The position numbers and the translations under genes are program-made. From positions 1 to 64,000 of the forward strand of contig JANQPA010000101.1 of the NCBI GenBank assembly GCA_028285545.1: a stretch of DNA of 64,000 nucleotides, written 5' to 3'. Within the stretch, counting starts at the first letter, position 1. Each line of letters starts with the position of its first letter. This DNA is from Saprospiraceae bacterium. GTDB taxonomy: Bacteria; Bacteroidota; Bacteroidia; Chitinophagales; Saprospiraceae. Below the pieces are notes generated by a model. The model worked only from the letters and a program-made list of their open reading frames with translations. It searched no databases and had not been told where the DNA came from. Of this stretch, positions 1 to 10,300 are shown in pieces.

Positions 1-24
1 CGGTATCGACTTGCTTCGATACCG
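1..24. terminator. Hairpin at window edge
   Basis: Perfect 9-bp inverted repeat (1-9 with 16-24) around a 6-nt loop. It lies downstream of the minus-strand gene ending at 102 and could end that transcript or one arriving from outside the window. No clear T-run follows on the plus strand. Confidence 0.45.
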
Positions 25-101
25 CTCTACAGATTACGGTTGGCCATCTCTAATTGCCTCCTTTTTATTTGGGTTCAAAATTCGGGATGACTCATGTTTA
101 A

Positions 102-431
102 TTATAGATATTCTCCTTTATCTACATCTATAGCTTGCCAACCACGAGGCTTACAAAGATCCAGTATCTCTTTCTTTGGCAAATATTCCCCTTTTATATA
201 CATCAAAACAGAATCAATAATTTCAGAATCCCCCATAGAAAAATCAATAGAATAGTATTCATTCTTATAATTACCTAAGGCAGGATTATCCCAGTCAATT
301 CCTGGAAATTTTTCAGATAGGATAGAGATAATTTCATTTAAAGTACCTAAGGATGGTAAAGACACATCTTCTTCAAGAACCTTAAATGGAATTGGCCGAT
401 CCATCTTCAGTAGGAAGATATCCCAATGCAT
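102..431 (-). CDS. Small cytosolic protein of unknown function
   Basis: About 109 residues from the ATG at 431. A longer reading would need a TTG at 458 and adds nine residues with no family character, so the ATG is preferred. There is no signal peptide or membrane segment. The pattern of an acidic middle (SIDFSMGDSE), a VLMYIKG strand and a C-terminal LCKPRGWQAIDVDKGEYL resembles a widespread family of small proteins ending in LC..GW.A.D...GE, sometimes met beside toxin genes; that likeness is from memory. No toxin gene is visible here. It is the last gene of a minus-strand run and lies about 45 nt after the preceding stop. Function unknown; an immunity-like role is only a guess. Confidence 0.6.
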   Translation of the reverse strand: MHWDIFLLKMDRPIPFKVLEEDVSLPSLGTLNEIISILSEKFPGIDWDNPALGNYKNEYYSIDFSMGDSEIIDSVLMYIKGEYLPKKEILDLCKPRGWQAIDVDKGEYL

Positions 432-475
432 ACTATATAATTTTTGATCCTTAAGCAATATAAAGCATTAGCTTA

Positions 476-1360
476 TTAATTCTTAAATCTTATTCGAAAA
501 GCCAGTCCGAAATCAAGAATCAAACTATTTTTAAAATCAAAATGATAGGGTTCTTCTTTTAATACCATCCTTGCATCTGTTTCTAATTCATAGGTATTGA
601 TCAAAGTATGACCTAAAGCGGCAAAAATAACCCATCTCTTATCCAGGTTGAAATCCAATGAGGCTCTGAGAAGCAGCTCCTGCATTCTGACATAGGTGTT
701 TTGGGGAACATTATGCAGCCCGTAAGAGTTGGTATTCCAATTCAAGATTAAATTAGCATATAATTTTTGAGGATTTAGAGCGTATTCCAGACGGACTTCT
801 GAGGGAAAAAAGGCGTATAAATAAGCTTTTTCGGAAAGAGCTGTTTCTAAACCCAGGATTGGAAAAATCAAAGAACCAAACAATTCCTGGCCATAATATC
901 CTCCAAATGTAAAAGACACATTGTTGGCATTGGTATAAGTTGCAGCCGCCAAAAACCCCCAGGAAAAATCATCAGAAGACCAGATATCATAATCAGAGCC
1001 TAATTTTCCTCTTCCTAAGATCAAAAGTTTCCAGGGGTTCTCCTGCCAGTTTCTGATATACCCTAGGTTAACCGAATTCAGGTATATTGCTTTCTGATAG
1101 GGTGACTCCATATTAAAACCTATATCTCTTTTTTCTCCTGCCCAGCTGATCAGTATTCTATCTTCTCCAACAGTTTTAAAGCCTAAATTAAGGGCAGCCT
1201 TCCATTGGTTTATTGTTGCCTCTTCATTGGATTCTTTAAGCTTAGCAGGCAATTGCATCCACTCCAAACGTCCTACATCGAAAAAGGATTGAGCAGTCAG
1301 TTGGAAGGTAAAAAGAAGTAAAAAACATACAATAATGCTTGGTGTTTTTCTGGTGTTCAT
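476..1360 (-). CDS. Probable outer-membrane beta-barrel protein
   Basis: 294 residues with an N-terminal signal peptide (charged MNTRK, then a hydrophobic core, cleavage near TAQS at about 24). The mature part alternates short aromatic-rich strands with turns. It ends in strands such as LILDFGLAFRIRFKN, whose alternating hydrophobic pattern suits a small barrel in the outer membrane. I recognise no enzyme motif. The start lies 11 nt after the cold-shock gene, so the two are probably co-transcribed with the peptidase gene further upstream. Could instead be a periplasmic beta-rich protein; the secreted beta-strand character is solid, the barrel assignment is inference. Confidence 0.6.
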   Translation of the reverse strand: MNTRKTPSIIVCFLLLFTFQLTAQSFFDVGRLEWMQLPAKLKESNEEATINQWKAALNLGFKTVGEDRILISWAGEKRDIGFNMESPYQKAIYLNSVNLGYIRNWQENPWKLLILGRGKLGSDYDIWSSDDFSWGFLAAATYTNANNVSFTFGGYYGQELFGSLIFPILGLETALSEKAYLYAFFPSEVRLEYALNPQKLYANLILNWNTNSYGLHNVPQNTYVRMQELLLRASLDFNLDKRWVIFAALGHTLINTYELETDARMVLKEEPYHFDFKNSLILDFGLAFRIRFKN

Positions 1361-1371
1361 TGCTTTGGGTT

Positions 1372-1575
1372 TTATGGTTTAGGTTTTTCAATACGCACCT
1401 GGGTAGCATACAGGCCTTGTTTGTTTTCTGCTATTTCAAAACTAACAAGATCTCCTTTTTTTATGGGTTCTAGAATATGTTTTTGCTCAACAAAAAACTC
1501 TTCCTTGGTCTCAGGTACTCTAATGTAGCCGTAGCCTTTTTCTATTAAAAAAAACTGTACAACTCCTCGTATCAT
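1372..1575 (-). CDS. Cold-shock-domain protein
   Basis: A 67-residue protein consisting of one OB-fold cold-shock domain. GVVQFFLIEKGYGYI matches the RNP1-type strand of CspA proteins (usual form KGFGFI), and FFVEQKHI matches the RNP2-type strand (usual form VFVH). Such proteins bind single-stranded RNA or DNA and loosen RNA structure. RNP1 and RNP2 are somewhat diverged (YGYI for FGFI, FFVE for VFVH), so nucleic-acid affinity may differ from CspA. The start codon lies 2 nt after the stop of the M28 peptidase gene, which implies translational coupling in one operon. Confidence 0.75.
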   Translation of the reverse strand: MIRGVVQFFLIEKGYGYIRVPETKEEFFVEQKHILEPIKKGDLVSFEIAENKQGLYATQVRIEKPKP

Positions 1576-1577
1576 TT

Positions 1578-3296
1578 TTACAATTCTGCTATTTTTTTTG
1601 AGGCATACCTTTGAATTGTTTTCTGTGTTTTTTTAATCTGTTTCTTTAACTTGGCGTTCCCTAAATCCAGAGGAATATCCACTACTTTTGCAACCGATTC
1701 ACTATACCACCAGGACCAGGTTTTAATTATTTCAAGCTCTTCCTCTCTTGATTTGCCTTTAGCAATTGCTTCTTTAGACAATTTAAACTCAACATCTAAG
1801 CGTTTCTTAGCTTCTTTTTCTAGTAATTTAAGCACTCTAAGAGCTTGTGTTTTATCAGCGGCAACCAGGTTTATTGCGCTAGCCAAAGCACTTACTCCCA
1901 CATTGAATAGAGTTTGGGGACTCACCTTATCGATACGATCTGCATCGGTATGATAAAATACATCTGTAAAATGCCACAGAAGAAGGCCGGGTATATCTGC
2001 TCGCAAAAATGGCACATGATCACTACCTCCCTCATATGGATTTGTGTTTACCACCCAATCGTTATCGGCGGCTTGACGAAGACACATATCTAAAATATAA
2101 TCATTAAAATAATGCGGTTTGAGGGCTTCTCTTTTTACCTCAGATGCTCCCCATTCAGAATGTTTATCCTCTCCACGTGTCCACAGCGCAGATGGGTCCG
2201 GCATTTTTTCAATCAAAAAAGTACCTCCAGTTACTGCTGTATTTTCGCCAACCATATCCAGACTAACGCCCCATTTAATCCCTTTTAATCGAGATTCATC
2301 TTCTGTTACAAAGCGGTAGGTTGATCTGATTTCATCACCCCATAAAAAGGTAAGTGTCCTATTGGGCTTAAGTCGATTTGATTGTGTTAATTTAGCTGCT
2401 ACCCTGGCCATTTCTGCCAAACACCCTACACCAGAGGCATTATCATTAGCGCCGGGCTCCTGGATGTGTGCACTGAATACAAAACGCTCTTCTTTATTCG
2501 TGCTGCCTTTTATTTCGGCCACCAGGGTAAGTTCTTCTTCTTTATAAATTTTTGTCTCAATATTTACCTTAACACGTACAGTTCCATTTTCCAGGCGTTT
2601 TTTTAATGCCTCTTTTGCTTCGAAAGAAAGGTTAATAGCCCAAGACTGTCGAATGGTGTCTAGGGAAATACTGGTAAAGGGAATACTATGGGTATATTTT
2701 TCAGGTTGATTGAAGTGGGGAATTCGATAGCCTAATACACCAATGGCTCCTCTTTTTTTAACGGCTTCTTCAAATATTCTTCCACAATGACACTCTCCAA
2801 AAGCAATCTTACCTTTGAGATCCACTTCTTTCCATTCTCCCGGATTACAATTATTCAAAAACACTACTTCAGCAGTCACTCCTTCTGCGGGAGTCGAATA
2901 GCTGTTGATGGTTATCATATTCCGGTTAGAAGAAAATTGAAGGATTGGAGTATCATCGCCTACTATTTGTAGGGAAGCATTTATGGGATCCCAGGTAGGA
3001 CGCAACATAGATCTGCGTTCAAGTCGGTAGATTAATGATCCTCCGTTTGCTTTAGTTTCTTCAACAAAACCTGCCTTTTCCAAAATGTCACGAACATAAT
3101 ATATACTTTCATTAAATCCTTTATTGCCAGGAAGTCGCCAACGTTGACCAACATAGGCAGTGGTAGCCAGGGCAGTTTCACCAGAATATTCTTTACGGAT
3201 TTCTGAAAATAAATTATCAAGGGATGTTATTTTTTGGGAAAATGTAGGATTAGCAAAAAATAGAAAGGAAAAAATTATGAATAGGTGGAGTCTCAT
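1578..3296 (-). CDS. Secreted M28-family zinc peptidase with PA domain
   Basis: 572 residues. Signal peptide about 1-20 (ends TFSQ). Residues about 100-240 look like a protease-associated domain with the Cys pair C169/C171. The M28 catalytic core follows: H277 and D285 (SAHIQEPGANDNASG), the D321-E322 pair, D347 (SLDMVGE) and H449 (YHTDADR), giving a complete two-zinc ligand set. The residue before the zinc-binding Glu is Asp (D321) where most M28 enzymes have the general-base Glu. GGSDHVPF at 423-430 is typical of the family. A C-terminal charged helical tail follows. Role: exported aminopeptidase or carboxypeptidase-like enzyme in the periplasm or outside the cell. First gene of the minus-strand run 3296 to 102. 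Confidence 0.8.
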   Translation of the reverse strand: MRLHLFIIFSFLFFANPTFSQKITSLDNLFSEIRKEYSGETALATTAYVGQRWRLPGNKGFNESIYYVRDILEKAGFVEETKANGGSLIYRLERRSMLRPTWDPINASLQIVGDDTPILQFSSNRNMITINSYSTPAEGVTAEVVFLNNCNPGEWKEVDLKGKIAFGECHCGRIFEEAVKKRGAIGVLGYRIPHFNQPEKYTHSIPFTSISLDTIRQSWAINLSFEAKEALKKRLENGTVRVKVNIETKIYKEEELTLVAEIKGSTNKEERFVFSAHIQEPGANDNASGVGCLAEMARVAAKLTQSNRLKPNRTLTFLWGDEIRSTYRFVTEDESRLKGIKWGVSLDMVGENTAVTGGTFLIEKMPDPSALWTRGEDKHSEWGASEVKREALKPHYFNDYILDMCLRQAADNDWVVNTNPYEGGSDHVPFLRADIPGLLLWHFTDVFYHTDADRIDKVSPQTLFNVGVSALASAINLVAADKTQALRVLKLLEKEAKKRLDVEFKLSKEAIAKGKSREEELEIIKTWSWWYSESVAKVVDIPLDLGNAKLKKQIKKTQKTIQRYASKKIAEL

Positions 3297-3429
3297 TATT
3301 GAATTTGATTTTGGAATAACTTAAGTAGTTTATGCAGATAAATGAGTACTAATTTAGAGGAATTTATGAAAAGGAATTGGAAGGCTGAGATTTATTTGAT
3401 TTTGTATGGTGGCTGCTTGTTAATTTATT

Positions 3430-3459
3430 TTTGTCTAAGCACCGAAAATTCTATTTTTG
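3430..3459 (+). promoter_or_regulatory. Bacteroidota-type promoter for lpxD-like gene
   Basis: TTTG at 3430-3433, an 18-nt spacer and TATTTTTG at 3452-3459 match the -33/-7 consensus of this phylum (TTG, then TAnnTTTG). Transcription would start about 7 nt later, leaving a leader of about 35 nt before the ATG at 3503. Confidence 0.6.
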
Positions 3460-3502
3460 CGAGATTCAATTTTGAACTTGAACTGAAAACTTCAAATAGG
3501 AG

Positions 3503-4435
3503 ATGAAATTCCCAAAACCAATCCCTGTTAAGGAATTAGCGAATAGGATAAATGCAAGCCTAATTGGTGATGATGGTCTTATGGCTACTGGAATCAATCA
3601 AGTCCATCAGGTAGAAAAAGGAGATATCACCTTTGTTGATATCCCAAAATATTATGAAAAATCATTAAAATCTGATGCCAGCATCATTATTATCAATAAA
3701 AAAGTAGAGTGCCCTCCAGAAAAGGTTCTACTATTGGTTGAAGACCCTTTTAATGCTTATAATGACCTCGTCATAAGATACCGGCCCTATCAGGCGCTTA
3801 CTACCAATATTAGTCCTGAAGCGACTATTGCATCTACTGCTATTATTGAACCTAATGTTGTAATCGGCCCACATGTAACCATTGGAGAACACAGTCATAT
3901 CCAGGCCAATGTTACCATTGCTGAACACACCATCATAAAAGATCACGTTCTCATCCAGTCTGGATCCGTAATTGGTACAGAGGCCTTTTATTTTAAAAAA
4001 GATCATGAAGGTTATCATAAATGGCGATCAGGAGGGAGAGTAATTATTGAAGACCGGGTAGATATCGGTGCGGCATGTACCATCAACAAAGGAGTTTCAG
4101 GAGACACTATTATTGGCGAAGGAACCAAACTAGATGCCCAGGTCCATGTAGGGCATGATGTAAGAATTGGAAAACACTGTTTAATTGCTGCACAGGCAGG
4201 GATCAGCGGAAATACTCATATCGGAGATGAAGTCATTTTGTATGGACAAGTAGGGATCGCTCAAAATCTAAAAATAGGTGATAAAGTAATCGTATCTGCT
4301 AAATCAGGAGTATCCAAGGACTTAGAAGCAGGGAAAGTTTATTTTGGATATCCAGCAGCTGAAGCGAGAACAAAGTACAAAGAACTGGCAGCACTCCGGC
4401 ATTTACCTGAATTTCTATCGATGTATTATAAATAA
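3503..4435 (+). CDS. lpxD: LpxD-type UDP-3-O-acylglucosamine N-acyltransferase
   Basis: 310 residues, shorter than E. coli LpxD (about 341). An N-terminal domain (1-100) carries the LpxD pattern of substrate-binding strands. It is followed by a left-handed beta-helix of hexapeptide repeats (about 103-270, such as IEPNVVIGPHVTIGEH). Then comes the LpxD signature GRVIIEDRVDIGA, and H218 in QVHVGHDV aligns with the catalytic histidine. It would transfer a 3-hydroxyacyl chain to the 2-amino group in lipid A synthesis. An AGGAG-like site lies right before the ATG, which is unusual in this phylum. It stands apart from other lipid A genes, so it may be a second LpxD paralogue. A hairpin starts at the stop codon. 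Confidence 0.8.
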   Translation: MKFPKPIPVKELANRINASLIGDDGLMATGINQVHQVEKGDITFVDIPKYYEKSLKSDASIIIINKKVECPPEKVLLLVEDPFNAYNDLVIRYRPYQALTTNISPEATIASTAIIEPNVVIGPHVTIGEHSHIQANVTIAEHTIIKDHVLIQSGSVIGTEAFYFKKDHEGYHKWRSGGRVIIEDRVDIGAACTINKGVSGDTIIGEGTKLDAQVHVGHDVRIGKHCLIAAQAGISGNTHIGDEVILYGQVGIAQNLKIGDKVIVSAKSGVSKDLEAGKVYFGYPAAEARTKYKELAALRHLPEFLSMYYK

Positions 4436-4480
4436 AATATTAACCTGGTGGGCCGTATGGCCCACCAGGTTAATATTTTA
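4433..4480. terminator. Bidirectional terminator
   Basis: Perfect 22-bp inverted repeat (4433-4454 with 4459-4480) and a 4-nt loop between two convergent genes. The left arm begins inside the lpxD stop codon. A/T runs at the outer ends let it act in both directions. Confidence 0.85.
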
Positions 4481-4490
4481 AAGTAATTCC

Positions 4491-4838
4491 TTATTGTTTC
4501 TTAACTCGTTTGGTGGTTATGATCTTATTTTTATCACCAATGATCTGAACGAGGTACATACCTCTCGGTAAATCTGAAATTCGGTATTGCTTCTGATCTA
4601 CAATTGCCTCAAAAATCCGTATTGTTCTTCCTACCATGTTGATGACCGCAATTCTTGTCACCTGTTCACTGTTGCTTAATTGAATGTAATCGGTTGCTGG
4701 ATTGGGAAAAATCTGAATTAGGTCGGCTTTCGATTTCTGGGATAATAATTGATACCTCTCACTAAAGCTATTAGCGCTTTGAGAGAATAACATAACACTA
4801 CCACAAAGAAGAAAAAATAATAGTAAAGTTTGCTTCAT
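4491..4838 (-). CDS. Minimal T9SS sorting-domain protein
   Basis: 115 residues. Signal peptide about 1-19 (ends MLFSQS), about 20 linker residues, then a complete type A C-terminal sorting domain from about residue 40: IQIFPNPATDYIQL, VINMVGRTI, LPRGMYLVQI and a basic C-terminus TTKRVKKQ. Such domains direct cargo through the type IX secretion system and are normally cleaved off. Here almost no cargo remains, so the protein is either a sorting domain with a short peptide payload or a remnant of a longer secreted protein. It sits between two hairpins and is monocistronic. Confidence 0.75.
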   Translation of the reverse strand: MKQTLLLFFLLCGSVMLFSQSANSFSERYQLLSQKSKADLIQIFPNPATDYIQLSNSEQVTRIAVINMVGRTIRIFEAIVDQKQYRISDLPRGMYLVQIIGDKNKIITTKRVKKQ

Positions 4839-5031
4839 ATATATTGTGGATTAATATGTTGTTGTGGCTTTGGTAAAATAAGGCATTATCATATTAAAAA
4901 CAAACAAATCTTTTGCTAATTAAAAAAAAATTAACGCTTTCAACACAATAATTTAGACTAAAAAACCAAAAATGGTCACATCTAAATATTATTATTGGAA
5001 CATATGGTTGACCCATATGTTCCAAAATTCT
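4839..5031. other. AT-rich spacer upstream of the sorting-domain gene
   Basis: Very A/T-rich 193 nt with the thrS terminator at its right end. Apart from that hairpin I see no ORF and no convincing TAnnTTTG promoter on the minus strand. Confidence 0.5.
4995..5025 (-). terminator. thrS terminator
   Basis: Perfect 13-bp inverted repeat (4995-5007 with 5013-5025), 5-nt loop, about 7 nt after the thrS stop codon and followed on the minus strand by an A/T-rich stretch. Confidence 0.75.
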
Positions 5032-6957
5032 TTACATTTCAGCTAGTTCTTTAAAGTAGGCGACAAATTCTTCGATGCTCATACTTCCCTGATCGCCTTC
5101 TCCTTGTTTTCTTACAGAAACTTTTCCATTTTCTACTTCCTTTTCTCCAACGATAAGCATTAGTGGAATTCGTTTCAATTCGGTATCTCTAATTTTTCTT
5201 CCAATACTTTCTGTTCTATCATCAATATATCCTCGAATATCATGCATGGCCAATTCTTCTTCTACCTTCTTAGCATAATCCATAAAATTATCGCTAATTG
5301 GAAGTATAGCAAACTGATCCGGAGTCAACCATAATGGAAATTTACCAGCAGTATGCTCAATCAGAATGCTCATAAAGCGTTCCATAGATCCAAATGGTGC
5401 CCGGTGAATCATAACAGGGCGATGTGGTTGATTGTCGGCCCCTACATATTCCAATTCAAATCGGTCAGGCAAATTATAATCCACTTGAATAGTACCCAAT
5501 TGCCAGGACCTTCCAAGGGCATCTTTCACCATAAAATCCAATTTAGGGCCATAAAAAGCGGCTTCCCCAATAGCGGTTACTGTATTTAGTTCTACTTCCT
5601 CCGTAGCTTCGATAATGGCTCTTTCCGCCCGATCCCAATTTTCGTCAGAACCAATATATTTATCCGGATTGTCCGGATCGCGAAGAGAGATCTGGGCAGT
5701 AAAATCGTCAAAGCCCATTTTACTCAATACAGTCTTGGTCAAATCCAAAACATTCAGGAATTCATCTTTCAATTGCTCAGGAGTGCAGAAAATGTGGGCA
5801 TCATCCTGAGTAAAGCCTCGTACGCGAGATAAGCCATGCAGCTCTCCACTTTGTTCATAGCGATATACTGTTCCAAATTCAGCAATCCTCAAAGGTAATT
5901 GCTTATAAGAACGAGGCCTGTTGGCAAAGATCTCACAATGATGAGGGCAGTTCATTGGCTTCAATAAAAACTCCTCTCCTTCTCTAGGAGTGTGAATTGG
6001 TTGGAAGCTATCCTCCCCATATTTTTCATAATGCCCAGAAGTCACATAAAGGTCTTTTTTACCAATATGAGGAGTAGTAACGGATTTGTATCCTCTTTTT
6101 TCTTGTTCTTCCCTCATAAAAGCCATCAATCTTTCGCGTACCGCATTTCCTTTTGGTAGCCAAATCGGAAGGCCCATCCCCACACGTTCTGAAAACATAA
6201 ACAACTCCAACTCGGCACCTAATTTACGGTGATCCCGTTTTTTGGCTTCTTCAAGCATTTGGAGATATTCATCTAGCTCTTTTTGTTTGGGAAAAGTAAT
6301 ACCATAAATACGAGTTAACTGCTTGCGTTTTTCATCACCTCGCCAATAGGCCCCTGCAAGGCTCATTAGCTTGATGGCCTTTATTTTTCCGGTATCCGGA
6401 ATATGTGGCCCTCTACACAAATCCACAAACTCTCCCTGCTGGTAAAAGGTAATGCTTCCATCCTCAAGTTCGGAGATCAGCTCTAGCTTGTAATCATCTC
6501 CTTTTTCTTGAAAATAAGCCAATGCTTCTTCCTTGGAGACTTCTTTGCGCACATATTCATTTTTTTGTCGCGCCAGCTCTATCATCTTTTTTTCAATCAT
6601 CGGCAGATCATCAGCAGACAATTGGCGATCTCCTGTATCGACATCGTAATAAAATCCATTCTCAATAGCTGGTCCGATTCCAAATTTGGTGCCCGGGAAA
6701 ACTGATTCCAAGGCCTCAGCCATTAGATGAGCTGAAGAGTGCCAAAACGTGGTTTTCCCTTCCGTATCTTTCCAGGTCAGTAATTCCAGCTTCGCGTCTT
6801 CATGGATGGGGCGTGTTGAATCCCATACTTCTCCATTGACTTTGGCTGATAATACATTCCGCGCCAGACCATGACTTATGGACATGGCGATCTCCATAGC
6901 AGTCGTTCCTGCTTCGTACTGTCGTACATTTCCGTCAGGGAAAGTGATGTTGATCAT
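5032..6957 (-). CDS. thrS: Threonyl-tRNA synthetase
   Basis: 641 residues, the normal length for bacterial ThrRS, which charges tRNA-Thr. Domain order: TGS domain (1-62), editing domain with the H73-xxx-H77 and C181/H185 zinc-like cluster that hydrolyses Ser-tRNA-Thr, class II catalytic core (about 245-540) and anticodon-binding domain (about 545-641). Motif 2 is at 365-381 ([17 protein letters not shown]). Motif 3 includes [11 protein letters not shown]. Catalytic zinc ligands are C337, H388 and H518. It is not followed by infC-rpmI-rplT as in many bacteria. The upstream leader holds an inverted repeat but I found no T-box or thrS operator-like tRNA mimic. Confidence 0.97.
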   Translation of the reverse strand: MINITFPDGNVRQYEAGTTAMEIAMSISHGLARNVLSAKVNGEVWDSTRPIHEDAKLELLTWKDTEGKTTFWHSSAHLMAEALESVFPGTKFGIGPAIENGFYYDVDTGDRQLSADDLPMIEKKMIELARQKNEYVRKEVSKEEALAYFQEKGDDYKLELISELEDGSITFYQQGEFVDLCRGPHIPDTGKIKAIKLMSLAGAYWRGDEKRKQLTRIYGITFPKQKELDEYLQMLEEAKKRDHRKLGAELELFMFSERVGMGLPIWLPKGNAVRERLMAFMREEQEKRGYKSVTTPHIGKKDLYVTSGHYEKYGEDSFQPIHTPREGEEFLLKPMNCPHHCEIFANRPRSYKQLPLRIAEFGTVYRYEQSGELHGLSRVRGFTQDDAHIFCTPEQLKDEFLNVLDLTKTVLSKMGFDDFTAQISLRDPDNPDKYIGSDENWDRAERAIIEATEEVELNTVTAIGEAAFYGPKLDFMVKDALGRSWQLGTIQVDYNLPDRFELEYVGADNQPHRPVMIHRAPFGSMERFMSILIEHTAGKFPLWLTPDQFAILPISDNFMDYAKKVEEELAMHDIRGYIDDRTESIGRKIRDTELKRIPLMLIVGEKEVENGKVSVRKQGEGDQGSMSIEEFVAYFKELAEM

Positions 6958-7301
6958 TGTTTCAGCTTTATTAGTTTTGGTAAAAGGTAGAAGGTAGAAG
7001 GTAAAAAGTATAAAGACTTTATAAATTTTATAGGCTGTTATACAATTAGTCCTTCTACTTTTTACCTTCTACCTTTTACTTTTTTATATTTAATAAGTCT
7101 ACCCAAATTTTAGAGAAAAAGTTCTGTAGTTGATAACACATTTACTCTTCCCTTTAAAAAGGCTGCTAAATTAGGCTTTTTTCGGGATTTACTAAAGCAA
7201 GGAGGTCTTACTTTTTTAGAAAGATAATTAGTTTAAATCTGCTGTCCTTCTTATAAACTCAGCCAAGCAATTGAAAGTGGAAAGGAATAAACTCCAAAAC
7301 C
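6958..7301. repeat. Intergenic region with GGTAGAAGGTA inverted repeat
   Basis: A 344-nt region between divergent thrS and the hybrid kinase gene. At 6980-7010 there is a purine-rich run of tandem AGAAGGT units. Its reverse complement is at 7056-7079 (24 nt); the left copy has one extra 7-nt unit. The arms enclose about 45 nt. Similar purine/pyrimidine repeats occur near 21545 and 39480. The rest is A/T-rich with no ORF and no clear TAnnTTTG promoter. Confidence 0.6.
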
Positions 7302-10300
7302 ATGAAAAGAAACGCCATATTTTTAATCCTCTTCCTCTGCTTATCCTTCCAGGTCACCGCCCAGAGGCCTGCTATTTTAGACTCTCTCGCTTTGATTATG
7401 CCGGGCTTAGAGGAACAAAACAAACGAGCTTTGACAAGGCGATTTGCCCAGGTAGAAAGATCCCTTCCATTACCTCAGCGAATTTTTTTCCAAAAGGAAA
7501 TAAGTGACTTTGCAGATCGCAATCAGGATACTTTTTTTCTTAGATATACTTACGGCCGGTTATATACCCTTCATATGGCTCAGAAAGATACACTGACAGC
7601 CCTTCAGTGGCACCAAAAGCATCAGGAAATTGCCATTGACTATGGTTGGCCGGTGGATCATGGTTATGAACGAAGATGGCCTTTTTATAATATGGATTTT
7701 ACTAACATTGTCAATTCTTTGCAGATCTTTAAAGATCAGGAGGGAACGCATTCTTTTAAGGAAATCTCTGCACCTGGTTTTTCTAAATGGACCAGAAATT
7801 CAACCTCAAGGGAAAGAATCGACACATCTGCTGCATATTGGGTGAAGGTTAAAATTAAAGGTAATGATACCCTGGCAGTACGCCAATTATTTGGTGTTGG
7901 CCAGGGAATGTATACCTGGAAACAAATTGAACTTTATATAAGTGCCCGAGATAGCGGATGGATACATCAAAGCATGGGCCTTGATGTACCAGCCAATGAG
8001 CGCCCTGTTAAAGATGCCTTTAATTATTTTTTCGTAGACCTGGAACCCAAGGAAATTAAAACCATCATCCTTCGACTAGAAAAACCTAACACAAAAGCTT
8101 TCCCTCGTATGATCCGGCTAAGGGCCATCCGATCAGAAGGCTTGTCGGAATTGGAAGGATATCGTCCTCTTCGACTTTGGTCGGACACTGTTAACCTGGG
8201 GTATCCTAATCAGGGCATCGTTCGGTCTTTACAAATTGTTACCGATACCTTCAATGCCTATACTTTGGAGGAAGTCAGAGAGATTTGGGATCAGCAGTAT
8301 CGAATGAATGATTGGCAAAGTTTTACGGAGAATAATTACACCTATTGGGTCAAATTGCGTTTGCTAGGAAGCACTGATTTTTCAGGAGACCTCTTATTCA
8401 AAGTTTTTGATCGACCTCACCTTTGGTCGAAGATTAATATTTTCATCCCAAACAAAGAGGGAAATTTTCAACAATTTAAGTCCGGAAATTCCGTATGGCC
8501 TTACCAAAAAAATATTTCGGATCCGGATAATCTTTTTCAGGTACACCTTTCTGCAACAGACACTATGGATATCTTTTTTCAGATGCATCCTAATACTAGC
8601 TGGAAGGGCTTTACTACGCCCTTTTCTTTGAAAGAAATTGAACCTGTGTCTTACTGGTCAACAAAAACTTCAAATTATTTTCGATGGGGTAGTTTATCTG
8701 GGATGCTTTTATTGCAAGCTCTTTTTTTTCTGGTTCTTTTTTTGGTAGTCCGAGAAAAGCTTCATTGGTATTATTTCATCTTTTTGACCAGCATTTTTAT
8801 CCCGGTTGCTTTATCTTACAATCCCTGGTTACCTTCTTTTTCCTGGACCACACAATTGATCATAATACCTGGAATTGCTCTTGCCCTTTGGAGTTTTTTG
8901 AAATACGAAGAAACATTATTAGATGTACCCCATTATTTTTCAAAATTGAACAAATATGTTCGAATATTTTCCAGAACCCTATTGGTCTCAACAATATTGT
9001 TGATTTCAGCATTCATTATTTCAGGCGGCACAGCTTCTAGCGGTGATGATTGGATATTTAATATCATTTTATTCCTATGGATTTTAGCATTGACAGTGGG
9101 TTTAATTCTTATGCTAACTATCAATGTTCAGGCACTGAAGAAAAAGGTACGGATGGCAAGGTTTTTTATGATCACCAACTTTATTTTGTTGCTTTGTACT
9201 TTTTCCTTTTTGGTTTTGGGTCTTACAGAATTGACTGCTCAAAGCTTCGGCTTTAGTGAATCATCCAATAACATCAATAGCTTTAATAATTGGTATGAAT
9301 TCTTAGGAAATGTAGGAATTATAGGACTTATTTTCGCACTTATGTTACTCGCAGCGGGAATTGGGTATCGCACGAATTTTCTCAAAAAAGAAAAGGAGGT
9401 GGCCCTTCAACAACAACTGGCCTCCGAGCAATTAGTTAATGAACGATTAAGACGAGTGGATCGACTGAAAGATCAATTTTTGGCAAACACCTCTCATGAA
9501 CTCCGCACTCCTTTACATGGCATTATAGGTTTGTCCGAATCCATGATAGATCAGAAAAACACCCCAGAAAATAATAAAAACCTTCAAATGATTATTTCTT
9601 CCGGTCGGCGTCTCGCCAGCCTGGTAGATGATATCCTGGATTTTTCTAAATTAAAGGAAAAGGAAATTGTTCTTCATAAAAAACCTACCGATCTAGGTAC
9701 CCTAGCAGATATTGTTCTCCATTCACTCAAGCCCTTAGCACGCGGAAAGGAACTTCAATTATTAAATGAAATTCCTACAGATTTACCTTCGGTAGATGGA
9801 GATGAGAATCGACTCCAACAAATCCTTTATAATTTACTCGGGAATGCAATAAAGTTTACGGAAACAGGCTGGATAAAAGTGGGGGTTGAATCCACCTCTT
9901 TTGAGAAAGATTCTGATGCTCCCTTTATTCAAGTTTATATCGAAGATACTGGTATGGGCATCCCTCTAAAAAAGCAGGAAGCTATTTTTCAAGCATTCGA
10001 GCAAGGTGATGGCAGCACAGACAGAGAATTTGCCGGTACAGGCTTAGGCTTAAGCATCAGTAAAAGATTAGTGGAACTACATGACGGCCAGATGTGGGTA
10101 CAATCGAAGGAGGGTAAGGGAGCCAAGTTTAGCTTTACACTCCCCTTGGCAAAAGATAATTTAATTCAAAAAAATCTTCCTGTTTCTACCTCCAAAGTTA
10201 AAACAAGAATTGCCCCTCTAGAAACCTCCCCTGCCAGTGAATCATTTGAGAAGCCTATTATCAACAAAGCAGGAACAACAAATCTTATCCGGATACTAGT

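Noticed and set aside
1-110. tRNA gene or tmRNA end at the window start
   Set aside because: Only a simple 9-bp hairpin is present; no cloverleaf, T-loop or CCA pattern could be built.
6958-7301. T-box or other tRNA-sensing leader for thrS
   Set aside because: No T-box sequence or specifier stem was visible; the inverted repeat belongs to a type seen at unrelated genes.
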